A DNA stretch of 64,000 nt from Variovorax sp. Sphag1AA (GCF_014192575.1 NZ_JACHYC010000001.1:744001-808000); one strand, 5' to 3'; positions 35,701 through 42,650 are shown, counted from the stretch's first letter. Program-made: numbers and translations. Notes: generated from the sequence alone by a model not told the origin.

Positions 35701-35839
35701 CTTCAACGTCGCGCCAACTCCGATGCCCGTGCTGAGCTGCATCGAGAGCTGGATCGAGAGCCCGTGCCGGTGACACTGCCATCGCGGCCAACGTTGCCGT
35801 GAATGCGAGCACCAGAGGTCGGAAGAAGCTTGATCGCAC
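32780..35839 (-). CDS. Two-component propeller sensor histidine kinase (copy 2)
   Basis: Membrane sensor kinase of 1,019 aa, built like the kinase at 19225-22236. It has a signal peptide (cleavage near ARALD), a long series of two-component-propeller repeats (AQTPDGYMWLATPKGLLRFDGV at the start, later GTLWMGLWSGG), a Y_Y_Y domain at about 675-750, one membrane span, HisKA_3 with the His in RELHDTLLQTFQG near residue 811, and HATPase (LRNAFHHA, DDGKGMD). The two copies align throughout, so they are paralogues that have diverged in the sensor region. It starts at a GTG chosen for the signal peptide. No receiver gene is adjacent. The ligand is unknown; propeller sensors of this type often recognise polysaccharides or other periplasmic cues. 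Confidence 0.92.
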   Translation of the reverse strand: MRSSFFRPLVLAFTATLAAMAVSPARALDPALDAAQHGHRSWRDVEGFGLGTISAMAQTPDGYMWLATPKGLLRFDGVRSVPLLPPPGGSFEGNVRALLGGRDGTLWIATSDGLLGFRDGSFTVPSHTIGSAVNAIHEDTDGTLWTAGSVRGNALLCAFRKPHFECRGQEGGLGPSLFGIHRDTTGAFWLLGPERIWRWPERRDEMDSWKLPMGANGLRTTSELADRSLIVGLRRGVLRVNGSGLGTLDLPEWARNLTFVKALRDKDGALWLGTSDYGLLHLHEGRWDNFSRADGLSGDNILDLFEDREGNVWVSTSRGLDQFRAVAAASQSDQNGPRGRSRSVLSARDGSLWTATTTGVYQQPSGSLGVWKLRRPLLSGVSSLFEDREGRIWAPSNVGVQYFDGEHFVDPAGIPSGPIDAIAEDTIGDLWFAHRELGLLHVRPNGKAAFTSQALVHPSGRVSTLAFDSASGTLWMGLWSGGLVSVREGRIASALSLPSENPQNSRVNHIRIESNGTLWVSSYSGLHRIANGQVDRLDIQSGLPCDRLLWSTVIEDSLWVAAQCGLIRIDRAELDGWAQAIRSKTPRKVRVQLLDHWDGVGQAIVESTIGYLVTSYNFTPKLTHSPDGRLWVVTGDSLVTVNPKRIPSNNLPPPVHVEEIVSDGKTYPTKAGMRLPPLPNDLAISYTGLSFVLPERIKFRYKLEGRDADWQDAENRRQAFYSDLAPGNYRFRVIAANASGTWNREGASLEFSVEPACWQTGSFRAACVAALALLFYSIHRLRLAQLSRRFDASLETRVKERTSIARELHDTLLQTFQGHVLRLQTALQLWPREDGRRILEEGIDQAAAAITEGRDAVQGLRTDASEGNDLGATVQALGRSLATDAEKSAIRFGVEVHGRTRGLHPVVRDDIVRIVGEALRNAFHHAAPGRVEVEIRFGEKDLRLRVVDDGKGMDHGVIQRGREGHFGLQGMRERSKLIGGKLTLWSRPDSGTEIELIVPGSRAYAVVSERAQATSSRLH

Positions 35840-35965
35840 AGAAGCGCCCTGGAAGTGACGGTCGTACTAGGCCGGAAATTCTAGTGACGCCGAGTCCAGG
35901 GAAGCCAGAGTCTTTGCCCAAAACTGCCAAGGCCGATACCAACCGCCTATGCTTGCGCGCGCTGG

Positions 35966-37147
35966 TCACGCGCCTTCCCGAGCGCCAGGGGAGTGCTCTT
36001 CTCGAAACGCGAAGATGTTGGCCACTACTGCTGCCAGACCGAGCGTTACTCCAACCGCAGCGAGACCCAGCCATCCGCCATGGTGAGCAGCGTATCCGCC
36101 CATAGCGGAGCCGACCGCCCCACCTAGGAAAAAGGACACGATGAAGACGGTGTTCAAGCGGCTGCGTGCCTTGGATCGCAGCGTGTAGATCCTCGCCTGG
36201 TTGGCCACCAGGCCCACGCGATTCCCAAGGTCGAGAACCACCATGCCGGCGATCAGCCACCCCAGGCTGCGTCCGCTCAAAGAGACGAGCAGAAAGGCCA
36301 ACGCAACAAGGATTGCGCCCACGAACACCATGCGGCTGGCTCCCAGTCGATCGACGGTTGCTCCGATTCGAGGGGACGAGGCGATGCCGGCAACGGCGAC
36401 GAGCCCGAATGCACCGATGGCGGCAGGCCCGTACTCGTAGGGCGGCGCGGCGAGGAGGAGGGCAAGCGATGACCAGAGTGCGCTGAAGGCAGCGAACATC
36501 AGGAAGCCGGTGACAGCTGAGACGCGCAGCAAATGTTGCTCCCTGGCCAGGGTGGCGAGGGAGCGCATGAGGTCGCCGTAGCGGATGGCAACTAGGCCAG
36601 TGGACCGAGGAAGGCTGAGAAGGACAATGGCCAGTAGCGCAAGATCGAGGAGCGCCGCCAGCACGAATACGTCGCGCCAGCTCAGATGGGACCCCACAAA
36701 GCCGCTCAGCGTGCGTGCAAGAAGCAGTCCCGAGGACAACCCTCCAAGCAGCCAGCCTGCCACCCGTCCCCGCATGTCGGGTGGAACCAGCCCGGTGACG
36801 GCCGGAATGATGATCTGCGCTGTGATCGCCGTCATGCCGACGGCGAAGCTGCTCGCAAGCAGGATGGGAAAGGTGGGTGCGACAGCGCACGCGAGCAAGG
36901 CGAGGGCGTTGGTGCCGATTGCCAGCGACGTCAGATGGCGTGCCTGAAATCGGTCGCCGAGCGGCACCAGCAGAAGCAGTCCCGCCGCGTATCCCAGTTG
37001 GGTCAGCGTTGCAATGACACTGCCATGCGCAGGCAGCACCCCGAACGATGCCGCCATTTGTGCGAGCAGCGGCTGGTGGTAGTAGATGGTCGAGACTGCC
37101 AGCGCACAGGTCAGCGCCATCAGGTACAGGAGGTGGTTGGGGATCAT
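35966..37147 (-). CDS. MFS transporter, putative exporter
   Basis: Twelve-span major facilitator protein of 393 aa. Signature elements are the N-terminal YYHQPLLAQMAASFGV, the spans 2-3 loop LVPLGDRFQARHL and the mid-protein MRGRVAGWLLGGLSSGLLLARTLSGFVG, which places it with YgaY/YnfM-like exporters. The ATG at 37147 is chosen because the first span begins just after. It lies 35 bp after the glycine-cleavage-H-like gene on the same strand, so the two are probably co-transcribed. Substrate unknown. Confidence 0.88.
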   Translation of the reverse strand: MIPNHLLYLMALTCALAVSTIYYHQPLLAQMAASFGVLPAHGSVIATLTQLGYAAGLLLLVPLGDRFQARHLTSLAIGTNALALLACAVAPTFPILLASSFAVGMTAITAQIIIPAVTGLVPPDMRGRVAGWLLGGLSSGLLLARTLSGFVGSHLSWRDVFVLAALLDLALLAIVLLSLPRSTGLVAIRYGDLMRSLATLAREQHLLRVSAVTGFLMFAAFSALWSSLALLLAAPPYEYGPAAIGAFGLVAVAGIASSPRIGATVDRLGASRMVFVGAILVALAFLLVSLSGRSLGWLIAGMVVLDLGNRVGLVANQARIYTLRSKARSRLNTVFIVSFFLGGAVGSAMGGYAAHHGGWLGLAAVGVTLGLAAVVANIFAFREEHSPGAREGA

Positions 37148-37182
37148 GGAATGCCCCGTGATTTGCCGGCTCGAACTCGGGG

Positions 37183-37557
37183 TCAGTTCTCGGCGGAGAA
37201 CTGCCGATACGCCGGCTCGTCGAGCAGCGCCGCAAGTTGGCGCGGATCGGAGATGCGCAGCCTGAAGAGCCAGCCAGCCTCCATCGGCGCACGATTTGCG
37301 AGTTCGGATTTGGCGAGCAAGGCTTCGTTGACTTCGACGATCACCCCCGCTATGGGCATAGAGACATCGACCGCGGCCTTGATCGACTCGACGGAACCAG
37401 CGATCTCGCCCTGATCCAGGTGCTTGCCCACCGGAGGAAGTTCCACGGAGACGATTTCGCCGAGCACGTCCTGCCCATGCTCCGTGATCCCGACGGTGGC
37501 AAGGTCTTCTCCGTCCTGGCGGACCCATTGATGGTCCCTGGTGTATTTGAGCGTCAT
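37183..37557 (-). CDS. gcvH: Orphan glycine cleavage system H-like protein
   Basis: Lipoyl-domain protein of 124 aa of the GcvH family. Key motifs are YTRDHQWVR at the N-terminus, GITEHGQDVLGEIVSVELP, and the lipoylation site SVESIKAAVDV with the modified Lys near residue 64, then PIAGVIVEVN. H protein shuttles the aminomethyl group between GcvP, GcvT and the L protein. Here neither gcvT nor gcvP is adjacent, and its partner is an MFS exporter. This may be a second, specialised H protein that carries lipoate for another enzyme, as proposed for other orphan H-like proteins. The ATG at 37557 has GAGG upstream. Confidence 0.88.
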   Translation of the reverse strand: MTLKYTRDHQWVRQDGEDLATVGITEHGQDVLGEIVSVELPPVGKHLDQGEIAGSVESIKAAVDVSMPIAGVIVEVNEALLAKSELANRAPMEAGWLFRLRISDPRQLAALLDEPAYRQFSAEN

Positions 37558-37625
37558 GGGGGAATCCTCGAACGGCAAAGGTTGGAAGGGCGTCCTGGGA
37601 CGCCGGGCTTGACCGGACGGTTCGC

Positions 37626-38666
37626 CTAGAGGCGCGTCACGTCCCTGACAGCGGCGGCGAAAGCATCGGGTGCTTCCTGAGGCAGGTTGTGACCGATGCC
37701 ACCTGCGACCAGGCGATGCGCGTAAGGTCCCGAGAACTTCCTGGCATAGCTGCTGGGCTCGGGATGGGGCGCGCCGTTGGCATCGCCCTCGAGCGTAATC
37801 GTCGGAACCTCGATGACCGGTGCCTTGGCCAAGCGGGCCTCCAGATCGGCGTACTTCGTCTCGCCATCAGCCAGGCCGAGCCTCCAGCGATAGTTGTGGA
37901 TCACGATGCTCACGTGATCAGGATTGTCGAAGGCACGTGCGCTTCGATCAAAAGTCGAGGCATCGAAGCTCCATTTGGGCGAGGCAAGTTGCCAAATCAG
38001 CCGCGCGAAGTCCGTTCGGTTCTGCTCGTAGCCGGCACGGCCACGGTCCGTAGCGAAGTAGAACTGATACCACCACTGCAGTTCAGCTTGCGGCGGCAGC
38101 GGCATCCTGCCCGCCTCCTGGCTGCCGATCAGGTAGCCACTTACCGACACCAGGGCGCTCACGCGCGCGGGCCACAGCGCCGCCATGATGCAAGCCGTCC
38201 GAGCGCCCCAGTCGCATCCCGCAACAACGGCCTTCTCGATTTTCAGCGCGTCCATCAGCGCGATCATGTCCACGGCGATTGCTGCCTGCTGTCCATTGCG
38301 GACGGTGTCTTTCGAAAGGAATCGGGTGCTGCCGTACCCGCGCAGGTGCGGAACGATCACGCGATTGCCGGCAGCAGCTAGCATCGGGGCAACTTCGACG
38401 TAGGTGTGGATGTCGTAGGGCCATCCATGGAGCAGGATCACTGGACTGCCATTGGCCGGACCGGCCTCGAAGTATCCGATGCTGAGCACACCGGCATTGA
38501 TGCTCTTGATCGAGGTCATTGGACTTTGGAGCGTCGCGCGGCCCGATGCGGGGGTACCGGGGACTTGTGCAGACGCCTGCAGGCCCGGAAGCCATGGGGC
38601 GGTCGCCACACCTAAGGCAGCGGTCCTCATGAAGGACCGTCGAGGGAGGCTGGGCAGATTTGACAT
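37626..38666 (-). CDS. TAT-exported alpha/beta hydrolase (epoxide hydrolase-like)
   Basis: Alpha/beta hydrolase of 346 aa. A twin-arginine signal peptide is seen at the start (PRRSFMRTAALG). The oxyanion turn is LLHGWPYD, the nucleophilic Asp lies in VAGCDWGARTAC, and the catalytic His is in GIGHNLPQEAP. An Asp rather than Ser nucleophile places it with epoxide hydrolases or haloalkane/haloacetate dehalogenases. TAT export implies that it folds before secretion. AGGAG precedes the ATG. It is the functional counterpart of the Sec-exported epoxide hydrolase at 25131, though not closely similar. Site E lies about 136 bp upstream, and the gene is divergent from the secreted crotonase-fold gene. 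Confidence 0.88.
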   Translation of the reverse strand: MSNLPSLPRRSFMRTAALGVATAPWLPGLQASAQVPGTPASGRATLQSPMTSIKSINAGVLSIGYFEAGPANGSPVILLHGWPYDIHTYVEVAPMLAAAGNRVIVPHLRGYGSTRFLSKDTVRNGQQAAIAVDMIALMDALKIEKAVVAGCDWGARTACIMAALWPARVSALVSVSGYLIGSQEAGRMPLPPQAELQWWYQFYFATDRGRAGYEQNRTDFARLIWQLASPKWSFDASTFDRSARAFDNPDHVSIVIHNYRWRLGLADGETKYADLEARLAKAPVIEVPTITLEGDANGAPHPEPSSYARKFSGPYAHRLVAGGIGHNLPQEAPDAFAAAVRDVTRL

Positions 38667-39097
38667 TGAACGCTCCTAATGATCTCGAAGGGGCGCTTTG
38701 GGTGAAGCGCTGCTTCGGGGTGCAGCGAGATCTGTCGAGCGCGCGAGATGCGCTGGCGATACGCCGTCCCCGTGGGGTGCATGACATCAAACAACCTGTG
38801 GGTTGTCGATTGGACAATGGTGTTGACTGCCTCATCCCGCGAGAGGCTCTTGGTGTTCGGAACCGAAGTTCGCCACGAACCGTATCCGAAGCGATCGGCT
38901 CCAACGTAGCGGAACTGCGACTGCGACCGAAGGATGAACTCTGTACCGGACCTCTTTCGGGGCTCTCTCTGAGGAATCGGTTGGATGGGCGTTGCGGTGT
39001 CGACTTCTAGTCTTGTGCAGTCGTGCAAGTCAATGACTCGCGACGGGCGCAAGTAGCGCCGTGCACATCCCAGAAACCATCGGTTTGGAGTCTTCCA
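38667..39097. promoter_or_regulatory. Divergent promoter region with site E
   Basis: A 430-bp gap between the divergent hydrolase and secreted crotonase-fold genes. It holds motif site E at 38802-38818 and probably both promoters. No other gene or repeat is visible. Confidence 0.45.
38802..38818 (-). promoter_or_regulatory. Regulatory site E of shared 18-bp motif
   Basis: Minus-strand core ATTGTCC-AAT-CGACAAC preceded by AACACC. It is partly symmetric (TTGTC/GACAA), lies 135 bp upstream of the TAT hydrolase start codon and could also serve the divergent gene at 39098. Confidence 0.5.
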
Positions 39098-40051
39098 ATG
39101 AAGCTGCATCTTCTCGCTGGCGTACTTGTCGCCGCAAGCCTCTCGATTGCCGGGCCCACGTTGGCTCAGGACGCGTCCAAAGGATCCGCGCCGTCGAAAC
39201 CTCGATCGGCGACCGAGGCCAAGGACCAGGTGCGCATCACGCGCATCACGCCCGAGTATTGGCGAGTGACTTTCCACAACCCACCTTTCAACATCTACGG
39301 CCCGAACACAACACCGCAACTGAACAGCGTCGTTACTGCAATCGAATCCGATCCGCAACTGAAGGTCGTGGTGTTCGACAGCGATGTCCCCGGGTTCTTC
39401 TTGACCCACTACGATTTCGTGCCGCCGCTCACCGACACAACCAGTCTTCCTCCGGGTCCGACCGGGCTGCCTCAGTTGCCGGACATGCTGGTGCGGATCA
39501 GCAAGGCGCCGGTGGTCTCCATTGCTTCCATCCGAGGGCGGGCCAGTGGCGTCGGAAGCGAACTCGCACTGGCCAGTGACATGCGCTTTGGCAGCAGGGA
39601 GAAGGCAGTGCTGTCCCAGTTTGAAATTGGTGCCGGCTTTGTCCCCGGCGGCGGGCCCATGGCCCGTCTGCCGCGCCTGGTCGGACGCGGGCGGGCACTG
39701 GAGGTCTTGTTCACTGGCAACGACGTCGATGGCGAACTCGCTGAGCGCTACGGCTACGTCAACCGTGCCTTGCCGGACGCCGAGCTGGACGGATTCGTAG
39801 ACGGTCTGGCCCGCCGCATCGCCGGGTTTGACAAGCAGTCCATCTCGGAGATCAAGGCTCTGGTCAATCTCAACAGCCTCCCGCCGAACGAACAGATCGC
39901 CGCCGAGTGGGAAGCCTTTCTCAACTCTGTGAAGCGTCCCGCCGCCCAGCGCAGGATTGGGCAGCTGATGCAACTCGGTCTGCAGACCAACCCCGACGTG
40001 GAACGGCGTTTGCCGGACTACACAGGCAGGTTGGGCGAGGCGTCGAAGTAG
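39098..40051 (+). CDS. Signal-peptide-bearing enoyl-CoA hydratase-like protein
   Basis: Crotonase-fold protein of 317 aa with a clear Sec signal peptide (MKLHLLAGVLVAASLSIAG, cleavage near TLAQD). The fold is complete: IRGRASGVGSELALASDMRFG and SQFEIGAGFVPGGGPMARL, with both catalytic glutamates kept. It is a close relative of the cytoplasmic protein at 23004-23840, with an added N-terminal extension. Enoyl-CoA hydratases act on CoA esters, which are not expected in the periplasm, so a different substrate or a structural role is likely. TTGGAG precedes the ATG, and a hairpin follows the stop by 15 bp. Confidence 0.88.
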   Translation: MKLHLLAGVLVAASLSIAGPTLAQDASKGSAPSKPRSATEAKDQVRITRITPEYWRVTFHNPPFNIYGPNTTPQLNSVVTAIESDPQLKVVVFDSDVPGFFLTHYDFVPPLTDTTSLPPGPTGLPQLPDMLVRISKAPVVSIASIRGRASGVGSELALASDMRFGSREKAVLSQFEIGAGFVPGGGPMARLPRLVGRGRALEVLFTGNDVDGELAERYGYVNRALPDAELDGFVDGLARRIAGFDKQSISEIKALVNLNSLPPNEQIAAEWEAFLNSVKRPAAQRRIGQLMQLGLQTNPDVERRLPDYTGRLGEASK

Positions 40052-40066
40052 CGCTGCTGCGTGAGT

Positions 40067-40083
40067 GCCCGGGATCGCCGGGC
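40067..40083 (+). terminator. Hairpin after secreted crotonase-fold gene
   Basis: Stem GCCCGG/CCGGGC with the 5-nt loop GATCG, 15 bp after the stop codon. It is followed only by TTGT, so it is a weak terminator candidate between convergent genes. Confidence 0.4.
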
Positions 40084-40111
40084 TTGTGGCTGGACAGAAT
40101 GACCTTCGCAC

Positions 40112-40339
40112 TCAGCCCAGCAATTCACGCATGTGAAGCTCGGCTGCGTGCTCGGCCTCGTCGATGGACATTCCACGCTTGCGGGAAATCATGTAGGCCG
40201 CGTACCAGTCGGACCAGTGATGCTTGGGGGCGGTTGCCTCATATTGGCCGTGGTGTTCCTCCGCTTCGCGGAGCAACTCGGTCAGGGAAGGTATGCCCAT
40301 GGTGACGATGGGCCGGTGCAGTTCCCTTGCCTGTGTCAT
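40112..40339 (-). CDS. Small helical protein linked to VOC gene
   Basis: Protein of 75 aa, helical, with the characteristic LTELLREAEEHHGQYEATAPKHHWSDWYAAYM segment at about residues 19-50 and an acidic and His-rich tail. Small proteins of this type often accompany glyoxalase/bleomycin-resistance (VOC) genes. Function unknown to me. Its ATG overlaps the TGA of the VOC fragment upstream (ATGA), which fits that association and implies coupled translation. Confidence 0.75.
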   Translation of the reverse strand: MTQARELHRPIVTMGIPSLTELLREAEEHHGQYEATAPKHHWSDWYAAYMISRKRGMSIDEAEHAAELHMRELLG

Positions 40340-40671
40340 ACGCGTCCCGGCAACCGGGTCGTGATCTCTTGAAGCAACCAGCCATTGCCATCCGGATCAT
40401 TGAAGGAGGCCCAGCTGCAATAGGAGCGGCGCTGAGGGTCCAGCCCTGGCACGCGTCCCTGAGTGCCGGCGCGGTGGAAGATGCCCGCCTCATCGTGAAA
40501 GATGGGACTGATCTCCACCCCACGGCGAACGAACTGCTCGCGTGCCAACTCGATGTCGTGGACGATCAGCATGAGGTCCTTCACCGTGCCGGCAGGCGCT
40601 GCAGTCACGTTCTTGCCGAAAATCACTGAGCAAGGTGAGCCGGGGGGCGTTAGCTGTACGACCCGAAAGTC
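40336..40671 (-). pseudogene. VOC (glyoxalase-like) gene lacking its 5' half
   Basis: The frame encodes the C-terminal two thirds of a vicinal-oxygen-chelate domain: FRVVQLTPPGSPCSVIFG, LMLIVHDIELAREQFVRRGVEIS, and SFNDPDGNGWLLQEI with the metal-ligand Glu. The N-terminal betas, including the first metal ligand, are missing. Upstream in-frame sequence is not protein-like and has no ATG; the first start-like codon is a GTG at 40626 inside the domain. A full VOC protein has about 120-140 residues. I infer a truncated gene. It overlaps the small helical gene by 4 bp. Confidence 0.65.
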
Positions 40672-41115
40672 CTCGCAGCTGTGGCTGGTCCTGCGTGCGT
40701 GCGTTCCGATAGGCGGCGTGACACGACCGCGCAGGCGGCGATGGGTGATTCGCCGTTCGTGCCGCGGTGCGGCCTCCTTGCCCCCGGGGGGCTCGGTCGT
40801 CGCCCGCTGGAGCTCATCGCGTCTCTTCGCACACGTTCGAGACTGTGTTCGCAGTCACGGGCGCCCGACCGCAGGACGGCAAGGGCGCGATCTCTCGGTG
40901 ACGGGACCGGCAGCGGGGTCTCGGCCGCGACCGACCCAGGACAGCGAGTCGATGCGACAGGCCGCGCCCCATCGCACTCCAAGCCTGCAGCGCGGCCGAG
41001 CGAAACACAGCGTCCGCGCGTCATCTCGCGCGGCCTGAGATCAAGCCCTACTTATTGTCCCCCTGACAAAAAGTTTCGTGACAGAGTGCCCCTCTCGCTA
41101 CTTCGGAGGCACTCC
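40672..41115. other. Gene-less gap upstream of 41116
   Basis: About 440 bp without a supported gene. A long plus-strand frame runs through it into the next gene, but it shows no protein-like features before the ATG at 41116. The lost 5' part of the VOC gene would lie here, so the region is probably rearranged. Confidence 0.4.
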
Positions 41116-41565
41116 ATGAAGTTCCGCTACAACAGGCAGGCGATTGCGGCACTGGCCATCGAGACATTGGTCCCGCTGATCCGAGAGCACGGGACCCACC
41201 ACTTGGCCAGCGCGGTGTTCCCCAGTCATTGGACTCACGAGGTGGGGGGCTTTCACATGTACCTCACCGTGAACGTCCTGCCACACCCCGATTTCACGTC
41301 GCTCAAGTCGGTCCTTGACCTGTATCCGGCGCAGGGAGGGAAGGTGTTTTCCGTGGAGTTCGCGCCCGTCCAGTTGATCTCGTTCCATGGCGGCGAATGG
41401 GTGGACTGGCTGATCGAGATTGCCTGTCAGCAACGCCCAGAGCTCGCCATGGCGAGCCTTCGCCTGAATGCGGCAGCGTGCACTGCTGTCACTCGTCGTC
41501 CACCAGACGTGCCAGGGGCGACGCCAGCGAACTCTCTGCGCGGAAATAGCCCAGGACGGTCGTGA
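41116..41565 (+). CDS. Hypothetical protein, 3' end overlapping recombinase gene
   Basis: Protein of 149 aa starting at an ATG with GGAGG 7 bp upstream. Residues 1-120 look like a folded protein (ALAIETLVPLIREHGTHHLA, HMYLTVNVLPHPDFTSLKSVLDLYP). The last 25-30 residues are Pro/Arg/Ser-rich and lie on top of the 3' end of the convergent tyrosine recombinase gene. I infer that the original 3' end may have been replaced when the recombinase element arrived. No family recognised. Confidence 0.6.
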   Translation: MKFRYNRQAIAALAIETLVPLIREHGTHHLASAVFPSHWTHEVGGFHMYLTVNVLPHPDFTSLKSVLDLYPAQGGKVFSVEFAPVQLISFHGGEWVDWLIEIACQQRPELAMASLRLNAAACTAVTRRPPDVPGATPANSLRGNSPGRS

Positions 41566-42580
41566 CGCTGCGATGTCCGGTCAGCGCCATGGTGTCGGGC
41601 AGAGGCATGTTGCGTCGGCCCGCCTCGGTCACGAAACCCGAGCGCAGGGAGTGCGCGGAGAAGTCGCCCTCGACGCCCGCGAGTGCGCATCGCTCGATGA
41701 CGATCCTGCGCACGGCCGAGGCACTCAGGGGTTCAGCGACGCGATCGCCTTTGCGGATCCGGCGGAAGAGGGCGCCGCTGCGAACCTGGCTCGCCGCGAG
41801 CCACGCCTGCATCGCTTGCCCGGCCGATCCGAGCAGCGGCTTGACGTCCTCGGGACGTGCCGCACCCGTCTGATTGGTCTTCGAATGGCGCATCGTGTAG
41901 AGGTAACCCTCGTTCACACGGCGCAGGTTCTCGATCTGGGCGCTGGCCACTTCCGAGCGGCGCCGCCCGCCCGTGGACCAGGCAAACAGCAGCAGGGCGC
42001 GATCGCGCTGGCCACGCAGACTTTCGTCGCAGGTGTCCAGGACCGCCTGCAGCGGCTCCTTCGTGAGGGCCTGCTGCTTGTGGGGGAGGGCCCCGCGCTT
42101 GGCGTAGGCCCGCCGCGTCTTGGTCACGAGTTCCCGCACGAGCGCGTCGGCGCACGGGTTGGGTTGACCGGCGATCTGATGCGCTTTGGACAGAACCGAC
42201 AGCCGGTGCACGAGCGTATTGAGGCTGGGTGCGCCGAGCTTGGCCTTGTAGCCGCCGGCCACCAGCGCGGCGTCCACCGCCGGCGGCAGCTGGAACGCCA
42301 GACCCTCCCGTGTCGTGCGCTCGGCGTGGTCCACGATGAACTGCACGATCACGGGCGTGGCCACGGGAAGGCGCAGACTCTGACCGTAGCGCGCCGCATA
42401 CCAGGCCGACCAGTAGCGCAGCGCCGACTGGTACGAGCGCAGGGTGTTGGCCGATTCGCCTTCATGCAGCAGTTCGTCGGCGGCCTCTTGCGCCAGGCGC
42501 GAGAGTGCGCCCGGATCCAGCAGCGGCTCGCGCCGGGGCGCGGGTGCCAGGACGACGGGCTCAACTTCCTCAGAGGCCAT
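41489..42580 (-). CDS. Tyrosine-type site-specific recombinase
   Basis: Integrase-family protein of 363 aa. A SAM-like N-terminal DNA-binding domain spans about 20-150 (ANTLRSYQSALRYWSAWYAARYG). The catalytic domain follows at about 170-355, with Arg in STGGRRRSEVA, Lys in MRHSKTNQTG, His-x-x-Arg in SAHSLRSGFV, a second His in LTGHRS and the nucleophilic Tyr in VLGYFRAE. All residues needed for strand exchange are present. The ATG at 42580 is preferred because the frame upstream is AT-rich promoter-like DNA. No integron attI or cassette-type site was identified. The gene stands alone and could move a small element or act on palindromes next to its start (42623-42650). Confidence 0.9.
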   Translation of the reverse strand: MASEEVEPVVLAPAPRREPLLDPGALSRLAQEAADELLHEGESANTLRSYQSALRYWSAWYAARYGQSLRLPVATPVIVQFIVDHAERTTREGLAFQLPPAVDAALVAGGYKAKLGAPSLNTLVHRLSVLSKAHQIAGQPNPCADALVRELVTKTRRAYAKRGALPHKQQALTKEPLQAVLDTCDESLRGQRDRALLLFAWSTGGRRRSEVASAQIENLRRVNEGYLYTMRHSKTNQTGAARPEDVKPLLGSAGQAMQAWLAASQVRSGALFRRIRKGDRVAEPLSASAVRRIVIERCALAGVEGDFSAHSLRSGFVTEAGRRNMPLPDTMALTGHRSVTTVLGYFRAESSLASPLARLVDDE

Positions 42581-42622
42581 GTTGTCTCTCACAAGTCGTT
42601 GTCGGGAAACGAAAAATAACAC

Positions 42623-42650
42623 GTTATAAACGATAACATTCAATTATCGT
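42623..42650. promoter_or_regulatory. Overlapping palindromes upstream of recombinase
   Basis: Two interlocked inverted repeats: GTTAT-AAACG-ATAAC at 42623-42637 and ACGATAA-CATTCAA-TTATCGT at 42630-42650, the latter with perfect 7-bp arms and a 7-bp centre. The block is AT-rich in GC-rich surroundings, 43 bp upstream of the recombinase ATG. The geometry fits a tyrosine-recombinase core site or an operator for its own promoter. Confidence 0.55.

Noticed and set aside
35703..37292. Minus-strand frame of 529 codons across the MFS gene
   Set aside because: It is in another frame of the same strand with Arg/Ser-rich low-complexity translation; the MFS frame is clearly the coding one.
37588..37603. 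GGCGTCC-TG-GGACGCC upstream of gcvH as a seventh motif site
   Set aside because: The centre is 2 bp rather than 3 and the flanking ACC is absent. It is more likely a terminator-type hairpin of the preceding gene.
38627..40111. Minus-strand frame of 494 codons
   Set aside because: It lies antisense to the secreted crotonase-fold gene, whose signal peptide and motifs are clear.
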